From NCBI GenBank assembly GCA_020161775.1, contig JAIUOW010000001.1:124001-188000 (forward strand): a DNA stretch of 64,000 nucleotides. The letters run 5' to 3'. Positions 46,911 through 57,618 of the stretch are shown here, one piece after another. The translations under genes were made by a program, and so were the position numbers. The notes under the pieces were generated by a model. The model did no database searches and was not told the DNA's origin. It worked only from the letters and a program-made list of their open reading frames with translations. This DNA comes from Pseudomonadota bacterium. Its GTDB lineage: Bacteria; Pseudomonadota; Gammaproteobacteria; Burkholderiales; Burkholderiaceae_C. The first letter of the stretch is position 1; each line of letters begins with the position of its first letter.

Positions 46911-47486
46911 ATGTCCATCGAAACCATCGACGACATGGCCCCCGTGATGGGGGCCGATGGCGAGTTCCATGCGCAGGACGAAGCGGTGGACCTGTCGGGC
47001 ACCAAGCCGGAGGCCTGGGTTGCCCTGGGCTTTTTCTGGCTGCTGGGCGCGACGGTGTTCTACCAGTTCTTCACGCGCTATGTGCTCAACAACTCCGCCG
47101 CCTGGACGGAAGAGATCGCGCGCTACCTGCTGATCGCCACGGTATTCACCGGCGCGACCATCGGCGTGGTCAAGAACAACCACATCCAGGTGGACTTTTT
47201 CTACAAGTTCATGCCCCGGCCCCTCTCACGCGCCCTGTCCACCCTGGTGGACTGGCTGCGCGTGGGCTTCTTTGCCTCGGCTTCGGTGCTGACGGTCATG
47301 ATGATGCTCAAGCTGGGCAGCAATTCACGCATGACCATGGTGGACCTGCCCATGAACTGGGTGTACGGCATCTGCCTGCTGGGCTTTGCAGCCATGGCCT
47401 TGCGGTCGGTGCAAGTCGCCCTTTTTCACCACAAGCGCGGCTACAGCGTGCTTGAACGCCCCGAAACCTCCATGGACGACCGCTGA
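46911..47486 (+). CDS. dctQ: TRAP transporter small permease (DctQ family)
   Basis: The product is 191 residues with four hydrophobic segments. Typical DctQ features include YQFFTRYVLNNSAAWTEEIA (about 44-63) with the conserved W-EE, and NNHIQVDFFYKFMP. The start codon follows the dctP stop without a gap. The N-terminal 35 residues are acidic and cytoplasmic. It pairs with DctM at the inner membrane. Confidence 0.9.
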   Translation: MSIETIDDMAPVMGADGEFHAQDEAVDLSGTKPEAWVALGFFWLLGATVFYQFFTRYVLNNSAAWTEEIARYLLIATVFTGATIGVVKNNHIQVDFFYKFMPRPLSRALSTLVDWLRVGFFASASVLTVMMMLKLGSNSRMTMVDLPMNWVYGICLLGFAAMALRSVQVALFHHKRGYSVLERPETSMDDR

Positions 47487-47498
47487 CCGGAAGGCCTC

Positions 47499-48893
47499 AT
47501 GCTCAAGATCATTTTCCTGTTCCTCATGGCCGGCGGCATTCCCGTGGCCATCGCCATGGCCGGCTCCGCCCTGCTGTACATCTGGTGGACGGGCAACCTG
47601 CCGCCGTTTGTCGTCATTCACCGCATGGTCAGTGGCATTGACAGCTTTCCGCTGCTGGCGGTGCCGTTCTTCATCCTGGCTGGCAACCTGATGAACAACG
47701 CCGGCATCACCAACCGCATCTACAACTATGCACTGGCGCTGGTGGGTTGGCTCAAGGGCGGCCTGGGCCATGTGAACGTGGTGGGCTCGGTCGTGTTTGC
47801 CGGCATGAGCGGCACCGCCATCGCCGACGCGGCGGGCCTGGGCACGATCGAGATCAAGGCCATGACCGACCATGGCTACAGCAAGGAATTTGCCGTGGGC
47901 GTGACGGCGGCCTCGGCCACGCTGGGCCCGATCATTCCGCCCAGCCTGCCCTTCGTGATCTACGGAATGATGGCCAACGTGAGCGTGGGCGCGCTGTTCC
48001 TGGCGGGCATCCTGCCCGGCGTGCTGATGGCCGTGCTGATGATGCTGACCGTGGCGTACTTCGCCCACAAGAACGGCTGGGGCGGTGACATCAAGTTTGA
48101 ATGGCCGCGCGTGATCAAGGCCCTGGGCGAGACCGCGGTGGTCATCGGCTGGCCGGTGGCCGTGTGGCTGCTGATTGCCAAGGCGGGCCTGCCGCCGCAG
48201 ATCACCGTGGTGGTGGCGCTGGTGGTGCTGTTTGCCATGGACAAGTTCTTCAACTTCCAGGCGGCGCTGCCCATCATGACGCCGGTGCTGCTGATCGGCG
48301 GCATGACGACCGGCATCTTCACGCCGACCGAGGGCGCGATTGCCGCCTGCCTGTGGGCCATGCTGCTGGGCTTTGGCTGGTACCGCACGCTGAACTGGAA
48401 GATGTTCATCAAGATCTGCCTGGACACGGTAGAGACCACGGCCACGGTGCTGTTCATCGTGGCGGCGGCCAGCATCTTTGGCTGGATGCTCACGGCCACC
48501 GGCGTCACGTCGGCGATTGCGCAATGGGTGCTGGGCTTCACCAAGGAGCCCTGGGTGTTCCTGCTGCTGGCCAACCTGCTGATGCTGTTCGTGGGCTGCT
48601 TCCTGGAGCCCACGGCGGCCATCACCATCCTGGTTCCCATCCTGGTGCCGATCTGCCAGCAACTGGGCATTGACCTGGTTCACTTCGGCCTGGTCATGGT
48701 GCTGAACCTGATGATCGGGCTGCTGCATCCGCCCATGGGCATGGTGCTGTTTGTGCTGGCGCGGGTGGCCAAGCTGTCGGTTGAACGCACGACGATTGCG
48801 ATCCTGCCGTGGCTGTTTCCGCTGCTGGGCTCGCTGGTGATCATCACCTACTTCCCTTCTTTGGTGCTTTGGTTGCCGAAGATGTTCTATTGA
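47499..48893 (+). CDS. dctM: TRAP transporter large permease (DctM family)
   Basis: The product is 464 residues with about 12-13 membrane segments. LAVPFFILAGNLMNNAGIT, VVFAGMSGTAIADAAGLGT, IIPPSLPFVIYGMMANVSVG and TPTEGAIAACLWAMLLG are the usual DctM blocks. It is the sodium-coupled transport subunit. It starts 12 bp after dctQ, with GGAAGGCCTC upstream. A 400 bp fold-back repeat begins about 44 bp after its stop. Confidence 0.93.
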   Translation: MLKIIFLFLMAGGIPVAIAMAGSALLYIWWTGNLPPFVVIHRMVSGIDSFPLLAVPFFILAGNLMNNAGITNRIYNYALALVGWLKGGLGHVNVVGSVVFAGMSGTAIADAAGLGTIEIKAMTDHGYSKEFAVGVTAASATLGPIIPPSLPFVIYGMMANVSVGALFLAGILPGVLMAVLMMLTVAYFAHKNGWGGDIKFEWPRVIKALGETAVVIGWPVAVWLLIAKAGLPPQITVVVALVVLFAMDKFFNFQAALPIMTPVLLIGGMTTGIFTPTEGAIAACLWAMLLGFGWYRTLNWKMFIKICLDTVETTATVLFIVAAASIFGWMLTATGVTSAIAQWVLGFTKEPWVFLLLANLLMLFVGCFLEPTAAITILVPILVPICQQLGIDLVHFGLVMVLNLMIGLLHPPMGMVLFVLARVAKLSVERTTIAILPWLFPLLGSLVIITYFPSLVLWLPKMFY

Positions 48894-49380
48894 AGTTGCT
48901 TTGTCTGGTTCGGTTGGTTGCTGTGATACCTCGGTTCCCCCCCCTTCACCCCCCCGCCCCTCTTCACCCCCGCCGGGGTGAAGAGGGGAGCCCTGATTTT
49001 GTTTCGTCGCTCCGGCTAGCTGAAGAATCGGGCGCCGTTGCGGTACACCCTTTCGCTGAAAGGCGTATGCCCGCGGTTGGGGCCGCCGGCCGACAAGATC
49101 ACATGCCAGCACTCGCCAGCGCGCAAGCGCGGCTGTCTCGTACTGGCACGCGCAGCGGCCAGCCGAACCGAGCCACAAACGTCAGCCACTGCCCCAACCG
49201 CAGGCATACGCTTCTCCGAGCAAATACGCACCGCAACCTTTCCCCTGTTCTTCAGCTCGCCGGCGTGCGGGGTCAAATCCAGGCTCCCCTCTTCACCCCG
49301 GCGGGGGTGAAGAGGGGCGGGGGGGTGAAGGGGGGGAAGGCGAGGTTTAACGACATCCAGCAAAACAAGAGAAAAGAGAT
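48894..49380. repeat. Large fold-back element, inner boundaries 48937-49336
   Basis: Ends 48937-48991 and 49282-49336 are 55 bp perfect inverted repeats, containing the hairpin TTCACCCC-CG-CCGGGGTGAA. The interior continues as an imperfect palindrome: AGCTGAAGAA, GTTGCGGT and GCGTATGCC-N-GCGGTTGGGGC recur in inverted order and similar spacing on both sides. Short open frames inside (both strands encode RMPAVGA-like peptides) are treated as artefacts of the repeat. The element interrupts the 487 bp between dctM and the UxaA gene. No transposase is present. The same arm-within-arm design is seen at 1948-2215. Confidence 0.85.
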
Positions 49381-50907
49381 ATGACCCCTTTCATCAGACT
49401 CCACCCCGCTGACGACGTACTCATAGCCAGAAGCCAACTGGTAGGCGGCACCAAAGCAGAAAACGTCACCATCAAAGGCCTGATCCCCCCAGGCCACAAG
49501 GTAGCTACAAGGGACATCGCAACAGGCGAGCCAGTACGCAGATACAACCAGATCATCGGCTTTGCCACCAAGCCCATCGCTGCGGGCGACCACGTGCACA
49601 CCCATAACCTGGGCGTAGGCGACAAGGGCGGTGATTTCGCGCGCGACTACGCCTTCGGCGCCGACGTCAAGCCGATGCCACAGAAGAAGGAAGCCACCTT
49701 CATGGGCATCAAGCGCGAAGACGGCCGCGTGGCCACGCGCAACTACATCGGCATCCTGTCCAGCGTCAACTGCTCGGCCACGGCGGCGCGCGCGATTGCG
49801 GACCACTTCTCGCGCCAGACCAACCCTGCCGCGCTGGCAGACTTTCCCATGGTGGACGGCGTGGTGGCGCTCACGCACGGCACGGGCTGCGGCATGGACA
49901 CCGAGGGCATGGGCATGCAGATCCTGGAGCGCACGCTGGCGGGCTATGCCACGCATGCCAACTTCTGGGGCGTGCTGGTGGTGGGCCTGGGCTGCGAGGC
50001 CAACCAGATCAACGCCTGGCTGGCCCACAGCAGCCTGCGCGAAGGCGACACGCTCAAGGTCTTCAACATCCAGGACACCGGCGGCACGCGCCAGACTGTT
50101 GAAAAAGGCATTGCGCTCGTCAAGGAGATGCTGCCGCGCGCCAATGCCGTCAAGCGCGAACCCTGCAGCGCGTCGCACATCACCATTGGCCTGCAGTGCG
50201 GCGGCTCGGACGGCTACAGCGGCATCAGCGCCAACCCGGCGCTGGGCGCGGCGGTTGATCTGCTGGTGGCGCATGGCGGCACCGCCATCCTGAGCGAAAC
50301 GCCCGAGGTCTATGGCGCCGAGCATCTGCTGACGCGCCGCGCGGTGAAGCAGGAGGTGGGCGAAAAGCTCATCTCGCGCATCAAGTGGTGGGAGGAATAC
50401 ACCCGCATCAACAACGGCGAGATGAACAACAACCCCTCGCCCGGCAACAAGGCGGGCGGTCTGACCACCATCCTGGAAAAGTCGCTGGGCGCGGTGGCCA
50501 AGGGCGGCACCACCAACCTGGAGGCGGTGTACGAATATGCCGAGCCGGTCACGGCCCACGGCTTTGTGTACATGGACACGCCGGGCTACGACCCGGTCAG
50601 CGCCACAGGCCAGGTGGCAGGCGGCGCCAACCTCATCTGCTTTACCACCGGGCGCGGTTCGGCCTATGGCTGCGCGCCCTCGCCTTCGCTCAAGCTCGCC
50701 ACCAACAGCGCGCTGTGGCAGCGCCAGGAAGAAGACATGGACATCAACTGCGGCGAAATCATCGACGGCAAGGCAACCATCCAGGAAATGGGCCAGCGCA
50801 TTTTCGAGCTGGTGCTGGCCACCGCATCCGGCGAACCCTCCAAGAGCGAGCGCCACGGCTATGGGCAAAACGAGTTCGTGCCCTGGCAGGTTGGCGCCGT
50901 GATGTAA
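49381..50907 (+). CDS. UxaA-family hydrolyase (altronate dehydratase-like)
   Basis: This 508-residue protein has an N-terminal SAF domain (VLIARSQLVGGTKAENVTIK; VHTHNLGVGDKGGDFARDY, about 14-82) and a C-terminal dehydratase region with RVATRNYIGILSSVNCSATA, HGTGCGMDTEGMGMQILERT and QCGGSDGYSGISANPALGAA. UxaA family members dehydrate aldonic acids with loss of water at C2-C3 to give 2-keto-3-deoxy acids, using iron or manganese. The ATG at 49381 follows AAGAGAAAAGAGAT. Its place downstream of the TRAP transporter suggests it acts on the imported acid. Confidence 0.88.
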   Translation: MTPFIRLHPADDVLIARSQLVGGTKAENVTIKGLIPPGHKVATRDIATGEPVRRYNQIIGFATKPIAAGDHVHTHNLGVGDKGGDFARDYAFGADVKPMPQKKEATFMGIKREDGRVATRNYIGILSSVNCSATAARAIADHFSRQTNPAALADFPMVDGVVALTHGTGCGMDTEGMGMQILERTLAGYATHANFWGVLVVGLGCEANQINAWLAHSSLREGDTLKVFNIQDTGGTRQTVEKGIALVKEMLPRANAVKREPCSASHITIGLQCGGSDGYSGISANPALGAAVDLLVAHGGTAILSETPEVYGAEHLLTRRAVKQEVGEKLISRIKWWEEYTRINNGEMNNNPSPGNKAGGLTTILEKSLGAVAKGGTTNLEAVYEYAEPVTAHGFVYMDTPGYDPVSATGQVAGGANLICFTTGRGSAYGCAPSPSLKLATNSALWQRQEEDMDINCGEIIDGKATIQEMGQRIFELVLATASGEPSKSERHGYGQNEFVPWQVGAVM

Positions 50908-50925
50908 CCCCACTCCGTTTTCCGT

Positions 50926-51978
50926 ATGCCCTATACCGTTTCATCAGCAGACCTCACGGCCCGCGTGGCCGCCATCCTGGCCGCCGCCGGCAGCAGCGCC
51001 GAAGAGGCACAGACCGTTGCCGCCAACCTGGTGCTGGCCAACCTGAGCGGCCACGATTCCCACGGCGTGGGCATGGTGCCGCGCTATGTGGACGCCGTGC
51101 TGGAAGGCGGCCTGAAACCCAACACCGCCGCCAGGGTGGTGCTGGACACAGGCACGCTGCTCACGCTGGACGGCCAGCGCGGCTACGGCCAGGTAGTGGG
51201 CGTGCAGGCCATGGCGCTGGGCATCGCGCGGGCCAAAGCACACGGCAGCTGCATCATGACGCTGGCCAATGCGCACCACCTGGGGCGTATTGGCCACTTC
51301 GCCGAGATGGCGGTGGCCCAGGGGCTGGTGTCCATGCACTTTGTGAACGTGCTGTCGCGCCCGGTGGTCGCACCGTATGGCGGCGGTGATGGCCGCTTCG
51401 GCACCAATCCTTGCTGCATTGGTGTGCCGCTGGCGGGCAGTGATCCTTTTGTGCTGGACTTCGCCACCAGCCGCGTTGCGCAAGGCAAGATGCGCGTCGC
51501 GCACAACGAGGGCAAGCGGGCCGAGCCCGGCACGCTGATCGACGAGCATGGCCGCCCCACCACTGATCCTGGCGTCGTGGTCGTGCCCCAATCCAACGGT
51601 CTGTTCGGCGCACTGATGGCCTTTGGCGAACACAAGGGCTACGGCATGGCCGTGGCCTGCGAACTGCTGGGCGGCGCGCTGACGGGCAGCGGCACCTGGC
51701 ACCGGCCGGCCGACAACACGCGCGCCGTGATCAACGGCATGCTGACCATCCTGATCGACCCGGCACGGCTGGGCACGCAGGCCTCGTTCGAGCAGGAGGC
51801 AAAGGCCTTTGTGGACTGGCTGCGCCAAAGCCCCGCGGCGCCGGACAGCGACGGCGTTCGCCTGGCTGGCGAGCCGGAGCGCGAGGCGCGCGCGGCGCGC
51901 GTGCAGGCAGGCATCACGATTGACGATCAGACGTGGGCGGAGATTGAGCAGGCGGCGGCTAAAGCAGGGAGTGCGTGA
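50926..51978 (+). CDS. Ldh family (malate/L-lactate dehydrogenase-type) oxidoreductase
   Basis: This 350-residue protein belongs to the Ldh_2/MDH2 superfamily. Landmarks are VLANLSGHDSHGVGMVPRYV (about 36-55) with catalytic His, GSCIMTLANAHHLGRIGHFA and GTNPCCIGVPLAGSDPFVLDF, and FGEHKGYGMAVACELLGGAL. Members include ureidoglycolate, sulfolactate and sugar-acid-related dehydrogenases. It follows UxaA by 18 bp in the same operon and probably oxidises the hydroxy acid produced by the FAH-type cleavage. The substrate is inferred, not shown. Confidence 0.88.
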   Translation: MPYTVSSADLTARVAAILAAAGSSAEEAQTVAANLVLANLSGHDSHGVGMVPRYVDAVLEGGLKPNTAARVVLDTGTLLTLDGQRGYGQVVGVQAMALGIARAKAHGSCIMTLANAHHLGRIGHFAEMAVAQGLVSMHFVNVLSRPVVAPYGGGDGRFGTNPCCIGVPLAGSDPFVLDFATSRVAQGKMRVAHNEGKRAEPGTLIDEHGRPTTDPGVVVVPQSNGLFGALMAFGEHKGYGMAVACELLGGALTGSGTWHRPADNTRAVINGMLTILIDPARLGTQASFEQEAKAFVDWLRQSPAAPDSDGVRLAGEPEREARAARVQAGITIDDQTWAEIEQAAAKAGSA

Positions 51979-52000
51979 GTTTTCCCTCGCTGCCTTCGCG

Positions 52001-52669
52001 TCAGGCGGTGCCCGGCACGTAGCGCACCTCGTCACCCGCTACCGCATACACCCTGTCGCCATCACGCAGCGCCACCGGGTGCATGCCGGTAAAGCTGCCA
52101 AATGCAGGCAGCACGCCCACCGGGTGCCGCGCTTCGTCACCCAGCCAGAAGCACGGCAGGCGCAGGCGATCGTGGGCGCGCCCGCGCACGCTGATGCAGG
52201 GGTGCCAGTGGCCCGCGAGCACGTAGGCGCCAGGCACTGGCTCAGGGTGGTGGCACAGCGCAAACGGTCCCAGCAGCAGGGGTTCATCCACCACGTCCAT
52301 GCCCAGCGCCGCCGGCGGATCGCCCGCATGGTCATCATGGTTGCCGCGCACCAGGGTCAGTTGCAGCCCTGCACGGTCCATGCGCCAGCGGGCCAATGCG
52401 GCCAGTGTGGCGCTGGCGTGCGAGCGGGCTGAATGCAGGAAGTCCCCCAGGAACACCATGCGCCGTGCGCCGGTTTCAGCCACCAGGCGGCTCAGCTGCG
52501 CCAGGGTTTCTGTGGTGGTGCCCTGCGGCACCGGCACACCCAGCTTGCGAAAGCTCACCGCCTTGCCGAAATGGGCATCTGCCACCAGCAACGTGTGGTA
52601 CTCGGGCAGCCAGGCGCCGCCCGTGGGATGCAGTGCAACATCGGCGCCAGCCAGGCGGATGTGCAGCAT
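52001..52669 (-). CDS. pdeM: PdeM-like metallophosphoesterase (ligase-associated DNA damage response nuclease)
   Basis: This 222-residue calcineurin-like protein has VADAHFGKAVSFRK (about 29-42), FLGDFLHSARSH, VRGNHDDHA and LAGHWHPCI, giving the full Asp/His/Asn metal ligand set in the order typical of PdeM. It usually occurs in a cluster with an ATP-dependent DNA ligase and a DEAD helicase; neither is present in this window. It ends 22 bp from the Ldh gene stop (convergent). It is downstream of slmA by 10 bp in the same direction. Confidence 0.85.
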   Translation of the reverse strand: MLHIRLAGADVALHPTGGAWLPEYHTLLVADAHFGKAVSFRKLGVPVPQGTTTETLAQLSRLVAETGARRMVFLGDFLHSARSHASATLAALARWRMDRAGLQLTLVRGNHDDHAGDPPAALGMDVVDEPLLLGPFALCHHPEPVPGAYVLAGHWHPCISVRGRAHDRLRLPCFWLGDEARHPVGVLPAFGSFTGMHPVALRDGDRVYAVAGDEVRYVPGTA

Positions 52670-52679
52670 CAGCGCCGCC

Positions 52680-53333
52680 TTACAGCATCAGGGCGAGGCT
52701 GGCTTCCAGGTGTTCGGACGGCGTGCGCTTGAAGCCCGAGCGGGCGAAGCGCTGCAGACGGCCGACCACGAAGGCCGTGAGCAGCGAGGCGCTGACCTGC
52801 GCCTGCACGCTGGGCGTGGCCGCGCCGCCGTCCTGCGCGGCATCGCGCAGGCACTGGCGCAACGTGGCCTCGATCTTGTCAAAGAACTGGTTCATGCGCT
52901 GCTGCAGGCGCTCGTTTTCAAACACCAATGCATCGCCCACCATCACGCGCGTCATGCCCGGGTTCTTTTCGCCAAACTGCACCAGCATGGCCACGATCTT
53001 GGCGGCCTGCCGGTGGCCCGCGCCCGGTGCCTCGTCAGCCCGTTCGATGATCTGGTTGATGAGGGAAAAGACGGTTTGCTCGATGAATTCGATCAGGCCT
53101 TCGAACATCTGCGCCTTGCTGGCGAAATGCCGGTACAGCGCGGCTTCGCTCACCTCCAGCCGGGCGGCCAGGGCCGCCGTGGTGATGCGCTCGGCGCCAG
53201 GCTGCTCCAGCATGGCGGCCAGGGCCTCCAGGATCTGCACGCGCCGCTCCCCAGGCTTGGGCCGTTTGCGCACCGGGGTGGCGGCTTCGCTGTCGGCAGG
53301 GGTCGTCGTGGTGCTGGGCTCGGCGTCGGACAT
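52680..53333 (-). CDS. slmA: Nucleoid occlusion factor SlmA (TetR family)
   Basis: This 217-residue protein has a low-complexity N-terminus (STTTTPADSEAATPVRKRPK) followed by the SlmA-type HTH ITTAALAARLEVSEAALYRH (about 50-69), FASKAQMFEGLIEFIEQTVF and a long C-terminal domain ending QRFARSGFKRTPSEHLEASL, as in SlmA. It binds SlmA-binding sites on the chromosome and blocks FtsZ ring assembly over the nucleoid. The ATG at 53333 is the plausible start. It forms a small leftward unit with pdeM. Confidence 0.85.
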   Translation of the reverse strand: MSDAEPSTTTTPADSEAATPVRKRPKPGERRVQILEALAAMLEQPGAERITTAALAARLEVSEAALYRHFASKAQMFEGLIEFIEQTVFSLINQIIERADEAPGAGHRQAAKIVAMLVQFGEKNPGMTRVMVGDALVFENERLQQRMNQFFDKIEATLRQCLRDAAQDGGAATPSVQAQVSASLLTAFVVGRLQRFARSGFKRTPSEHLEASLALML

Positions 53334-53405
53334 GGCGTGAAAAAGGTGTGTTCAATTGATTCTCGCACACGCGCGCGGCACGCCACCGGCGGACCAAGTG
53401 CGTAC

Positions 53406-54806
53406 TTACCCCGTGAAGCGCAGTGTCACTTTCAGCCCGCGGTTGTCAGCGCCGGCCTGCAGCTCCAGCTGGCTGTGATGGGCGCGCGCAATCTCGTCGG
53501 CAATGGCCAGCCCCAGGCCATTGCCTTCGCCCGGCGTGCCTTGCACGCGGTAAAAGCGCTCCAGCACACGGGCGCGCTCCGCGCGTGGTATGCCGGGGCC
53601 ATCGTCTTCCACTTCCACGAAGGCCACGCCGGCGCGTTCACCGCAACGGATGGTGACCGTGCCGCCTTCAGGTGTGTATTTCACGGCGTTGTCCACCAGG
53701 TTGCCCAGCAGCTCGCGCAAGAGCCAGTCGTGGCCCATGACCATGGCGGGCTGCACATCCAGCCCCAGGTCCATGCGCTTGGCGGTGGCGGCGTCCAGAT
53801 GGGTTTGCAGCGTGGTTTCGCACAGCTCTTTCAGGTCCACCCGCTGCATGGGCTGCGGGTGCATGGTGCGCGCGTCGGCACGCGACAGCGCCAGCAGCTG
53901 GTTGGCCAGTTGCGAGGTGCGCCGCGTGGCCTTGCGCAGCTTGTTGACCTGCTCGGCACGCAGCGTGACCGATGGCTGGGCGGGTTGCGCGTTGGCCGCC
54001 TGGGCCCAGGCCTCCACCTGCGCCTGCAGCCCGGCCAGCGGCGTGCGCAGCTGGTGGGCGGCATCCGCCACGAAGCGGCGCTGGCCTTCCGCCTGCACAT
54101 TGACCAGCCCGAACAGCCGGTTGAGCGACTGCACCAGCGGGCGCACCTCCTCGGGGGAGGCCTGCTCGTCAATGGCGCTCAGATCGCGCGGCGAGCGGCG
54201 CTCGACCGCTTCCTTCAGGTCCAGCAGCGGCTTGAGCGCGCGGCGCACCGCCCAGTTCACGGCGAAGGCCGCAAGGGTAATGAGCACCAGGTTGGGCAGC
54301 AGTACCTTGAACAGGATGGAGCGCGACCACTGCTGGCGCGGGTCCGTGCCGTCGGCCAGCACCACGGTGATTTCACCGGCGACCGACTGCACGCGCTGGC
54401 GCACGATACGCCAGGTGGTGCCCTCGTTTTCCTCGCTGTGGAATTCAGGCTCGAAAGTGGTGGGCGGCAAGCCCGCCAGCCAGCTTTGGCCACGCAGCAC
54501 GCGGCCGTCCGCGTCCAGGATACTGAATGCTGCGAAGTCTGGCCCCGCACCCAGGAAGGCCTCGATCGGTGGCGCCATCAGCATCAACAGCCCGCCACCG
54601 GCGCTGTCTGCCAGGCCGATGACAGAGTCCGCCAGCAACGGAACCAGCGCGACCAGGCGCTGGTCTTGCTGCTGGGCCACGTTGTCGGCCGAGCGGTAGT
54701 CAATCCAGGCGTTCAGCAGCGCCAGCAGGATCAACGGCGAGATCAGCATGACCACCAGCCGGCGCTGCAGACCACCTGTCATGGCCGGCGCGCCAGGCCG
54801 TGTCAT
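53406..54806 (-). CDS. Sensor histidine kinase (TctE/QseC-like)
   Basis: The product is 466 residues. Membrane segments are at about 16-36 and 163-186. The periplasmic part between them (2CSK_N-like) is about 125 residues. A HAMP-like region (RRALKPLLDLKEAVERRSP) precedes the H-box FVADAAHQLRTPLAG with phospho-His251. The N-box LLGNLVDNAVKYTP, G1 VEDDGPGIPRAER and G2 GEGNGLGLAIADE are intact. The ATG at 54806 is 4 bp from the response regulator stop; earlier open frame is rejected. Similarity in layout to TctE suggests control of a carboxylate uptake system, but the signal is unknown. Confidence 0.9.
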   Translation of the reverse strand: MTRPGAPAMTGGLQRRLVVMLISPLILLALLNAWIDYRSADNVAQQQDQRLVALVPLLADSVIGLADSAGGGLLMLMAPPIEAFLGAGPDFAAFSILDADGRVLRGQSWLAGLPPTTFEPEFHSEENEGTTWRIVRQRVQSVAGEITVVLADGTDPRQQWSRSILFKVLLPNLVLITLAAFAVNWAVRRALKPLLDLKEAVERRSPRDLSAIDEQASPEEVRPLVQSLNRLFGLVNVQAEGQRRFVADAAHQLRTPLAGLQAQVEAWAQAANAQPAQPSVTLRAEQVNKLRKATRRTSQLANQLLALSRADARTMHPQPMQRVDLKELCETTLQTHLDAATAKRMDLGLDVQPAMVMGHDWLLRELLGNLVDNAVKYTPEGGTVTIRCGERAGVAFVEVEDDGPGIPRAERARVLERFYRVQGTPGEGNGLGLAIADEIARAHHSQLELQAGADNRGLKVTLRFTG

Positions 54807-54810
54807 GGCC

Positions 54811-55515
54811 TCATTCCCCCAGGGTGGTCGCGGCCAGTTCCAGCCGGTAGCCAAAACCGCGGATGGAGCGCAGCGCAACACCATGCGGCTCCAGCTTGCC
54901 GCGCAGGCGCGAGATGTACACCTCCACCGCATTGGGGGTGATTTCCTTGTCCCAGCCGGTCAGGGCCTGCAGCAGCTTTTCCTTGCTGGCGGGCTTGGGT
55001 GCGTTGATCAGCAGGTATTCCATCACCGTCCATTCACGCGGGCCGAGTTCGATGGGCTGCGCCTGCCCGTTGTGCACGGCCGTCGCGCGGCGGTTGGCGG
55101 TGTCCAGCTCGATGGGGCCGAATGACAGCACCGCCGTGGTGGCCGCCTGCGAGCGGCGCAGCAGCGCGCGCAGCCGCGCCAGCAGCTCGGGCAACTCAAA
55201 CGGCTTGATCATGTAGTCGTCCGCGCCCAGGTCCAGGCCCTGCACGCGGTCATGCAAGGCGTCGCGCGCGGTCAGGATCAGCACCGGCATGGCGTGGCTT
55301 GCCACCTCGGGGCGGCGCAGCCGCCGCGTGAGTTCCAGCCCGTCCATGTTGGGCAGGCCGATGTCGATGATGGCGGCGTCAAACACCTCGGTGCGCAGCA
55401 CCTCCTCGGCACGCTCCCCGCTGCCCACCCAGTCCACCGCATAGCCGGCATCGGTCAGGCCCAGCTTGATGCCGCTGGCGACCATGACGTCATCCTCGAC
55501 AAGCAGAAGCCTCAT
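54811..55515 (-). CDS. OmpR-family response regulator (TctD-like)
   Basis: The product is 234 residues. The receiver domain has acidic pocket EDD at 7-9, phospho-Asp51 in IIDIGLPNMDG and Lys104 in YMIKPFELPELLARL. The C-terminal winged helix contains LGPREWTVMEYLLINAPKPA, VEVYISRLRGKLEPHG and IRGFGYRLE. Partner kinase: the gene 4 bp downstream. Regulated targets in the window are not evident. The start at 55515 is the standard MRLLLVEDD. Confidence 0.93.
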   Translation of the reverse strand: MRLLLVEDDVMVASGIKLGLTDAGYAVDWVGSGERAEEVLRTEVFDAAIIDIGLPNMDGLELTRRLRRPEVASHAMPVLILTARDALHDRVQGLDLGADDYMIKPFELPELLARLRALLRRSQAATTAVLSFGPIELDTANRRATAVHNGQAQPIELGPREWTVMEYLLINAPKPASKEKLLQALTGWDKEITPNAVEVYISRLRGKLEPHGVALRSIRGFGYRLELAATTLGE

Positions 55516-55528
55516 GCGATGCTTCCGC

Positions 55529-57597
<2,069 letters not shown>

Positions 57598-57618
57598 GGC
57601 CGGGTGCGGGATGGGGCG

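Noticed and set aside
49016..49363. A 115-residue leftward open frame inside the 48937-49336 element, and its rightward counterpart from 48809
   Set aside because: Both are read through the same inverted repeat and encode matching peptides in opposite orientation, as expected for a palindrome. No Shine-Dalgarno or family similarity was seen.
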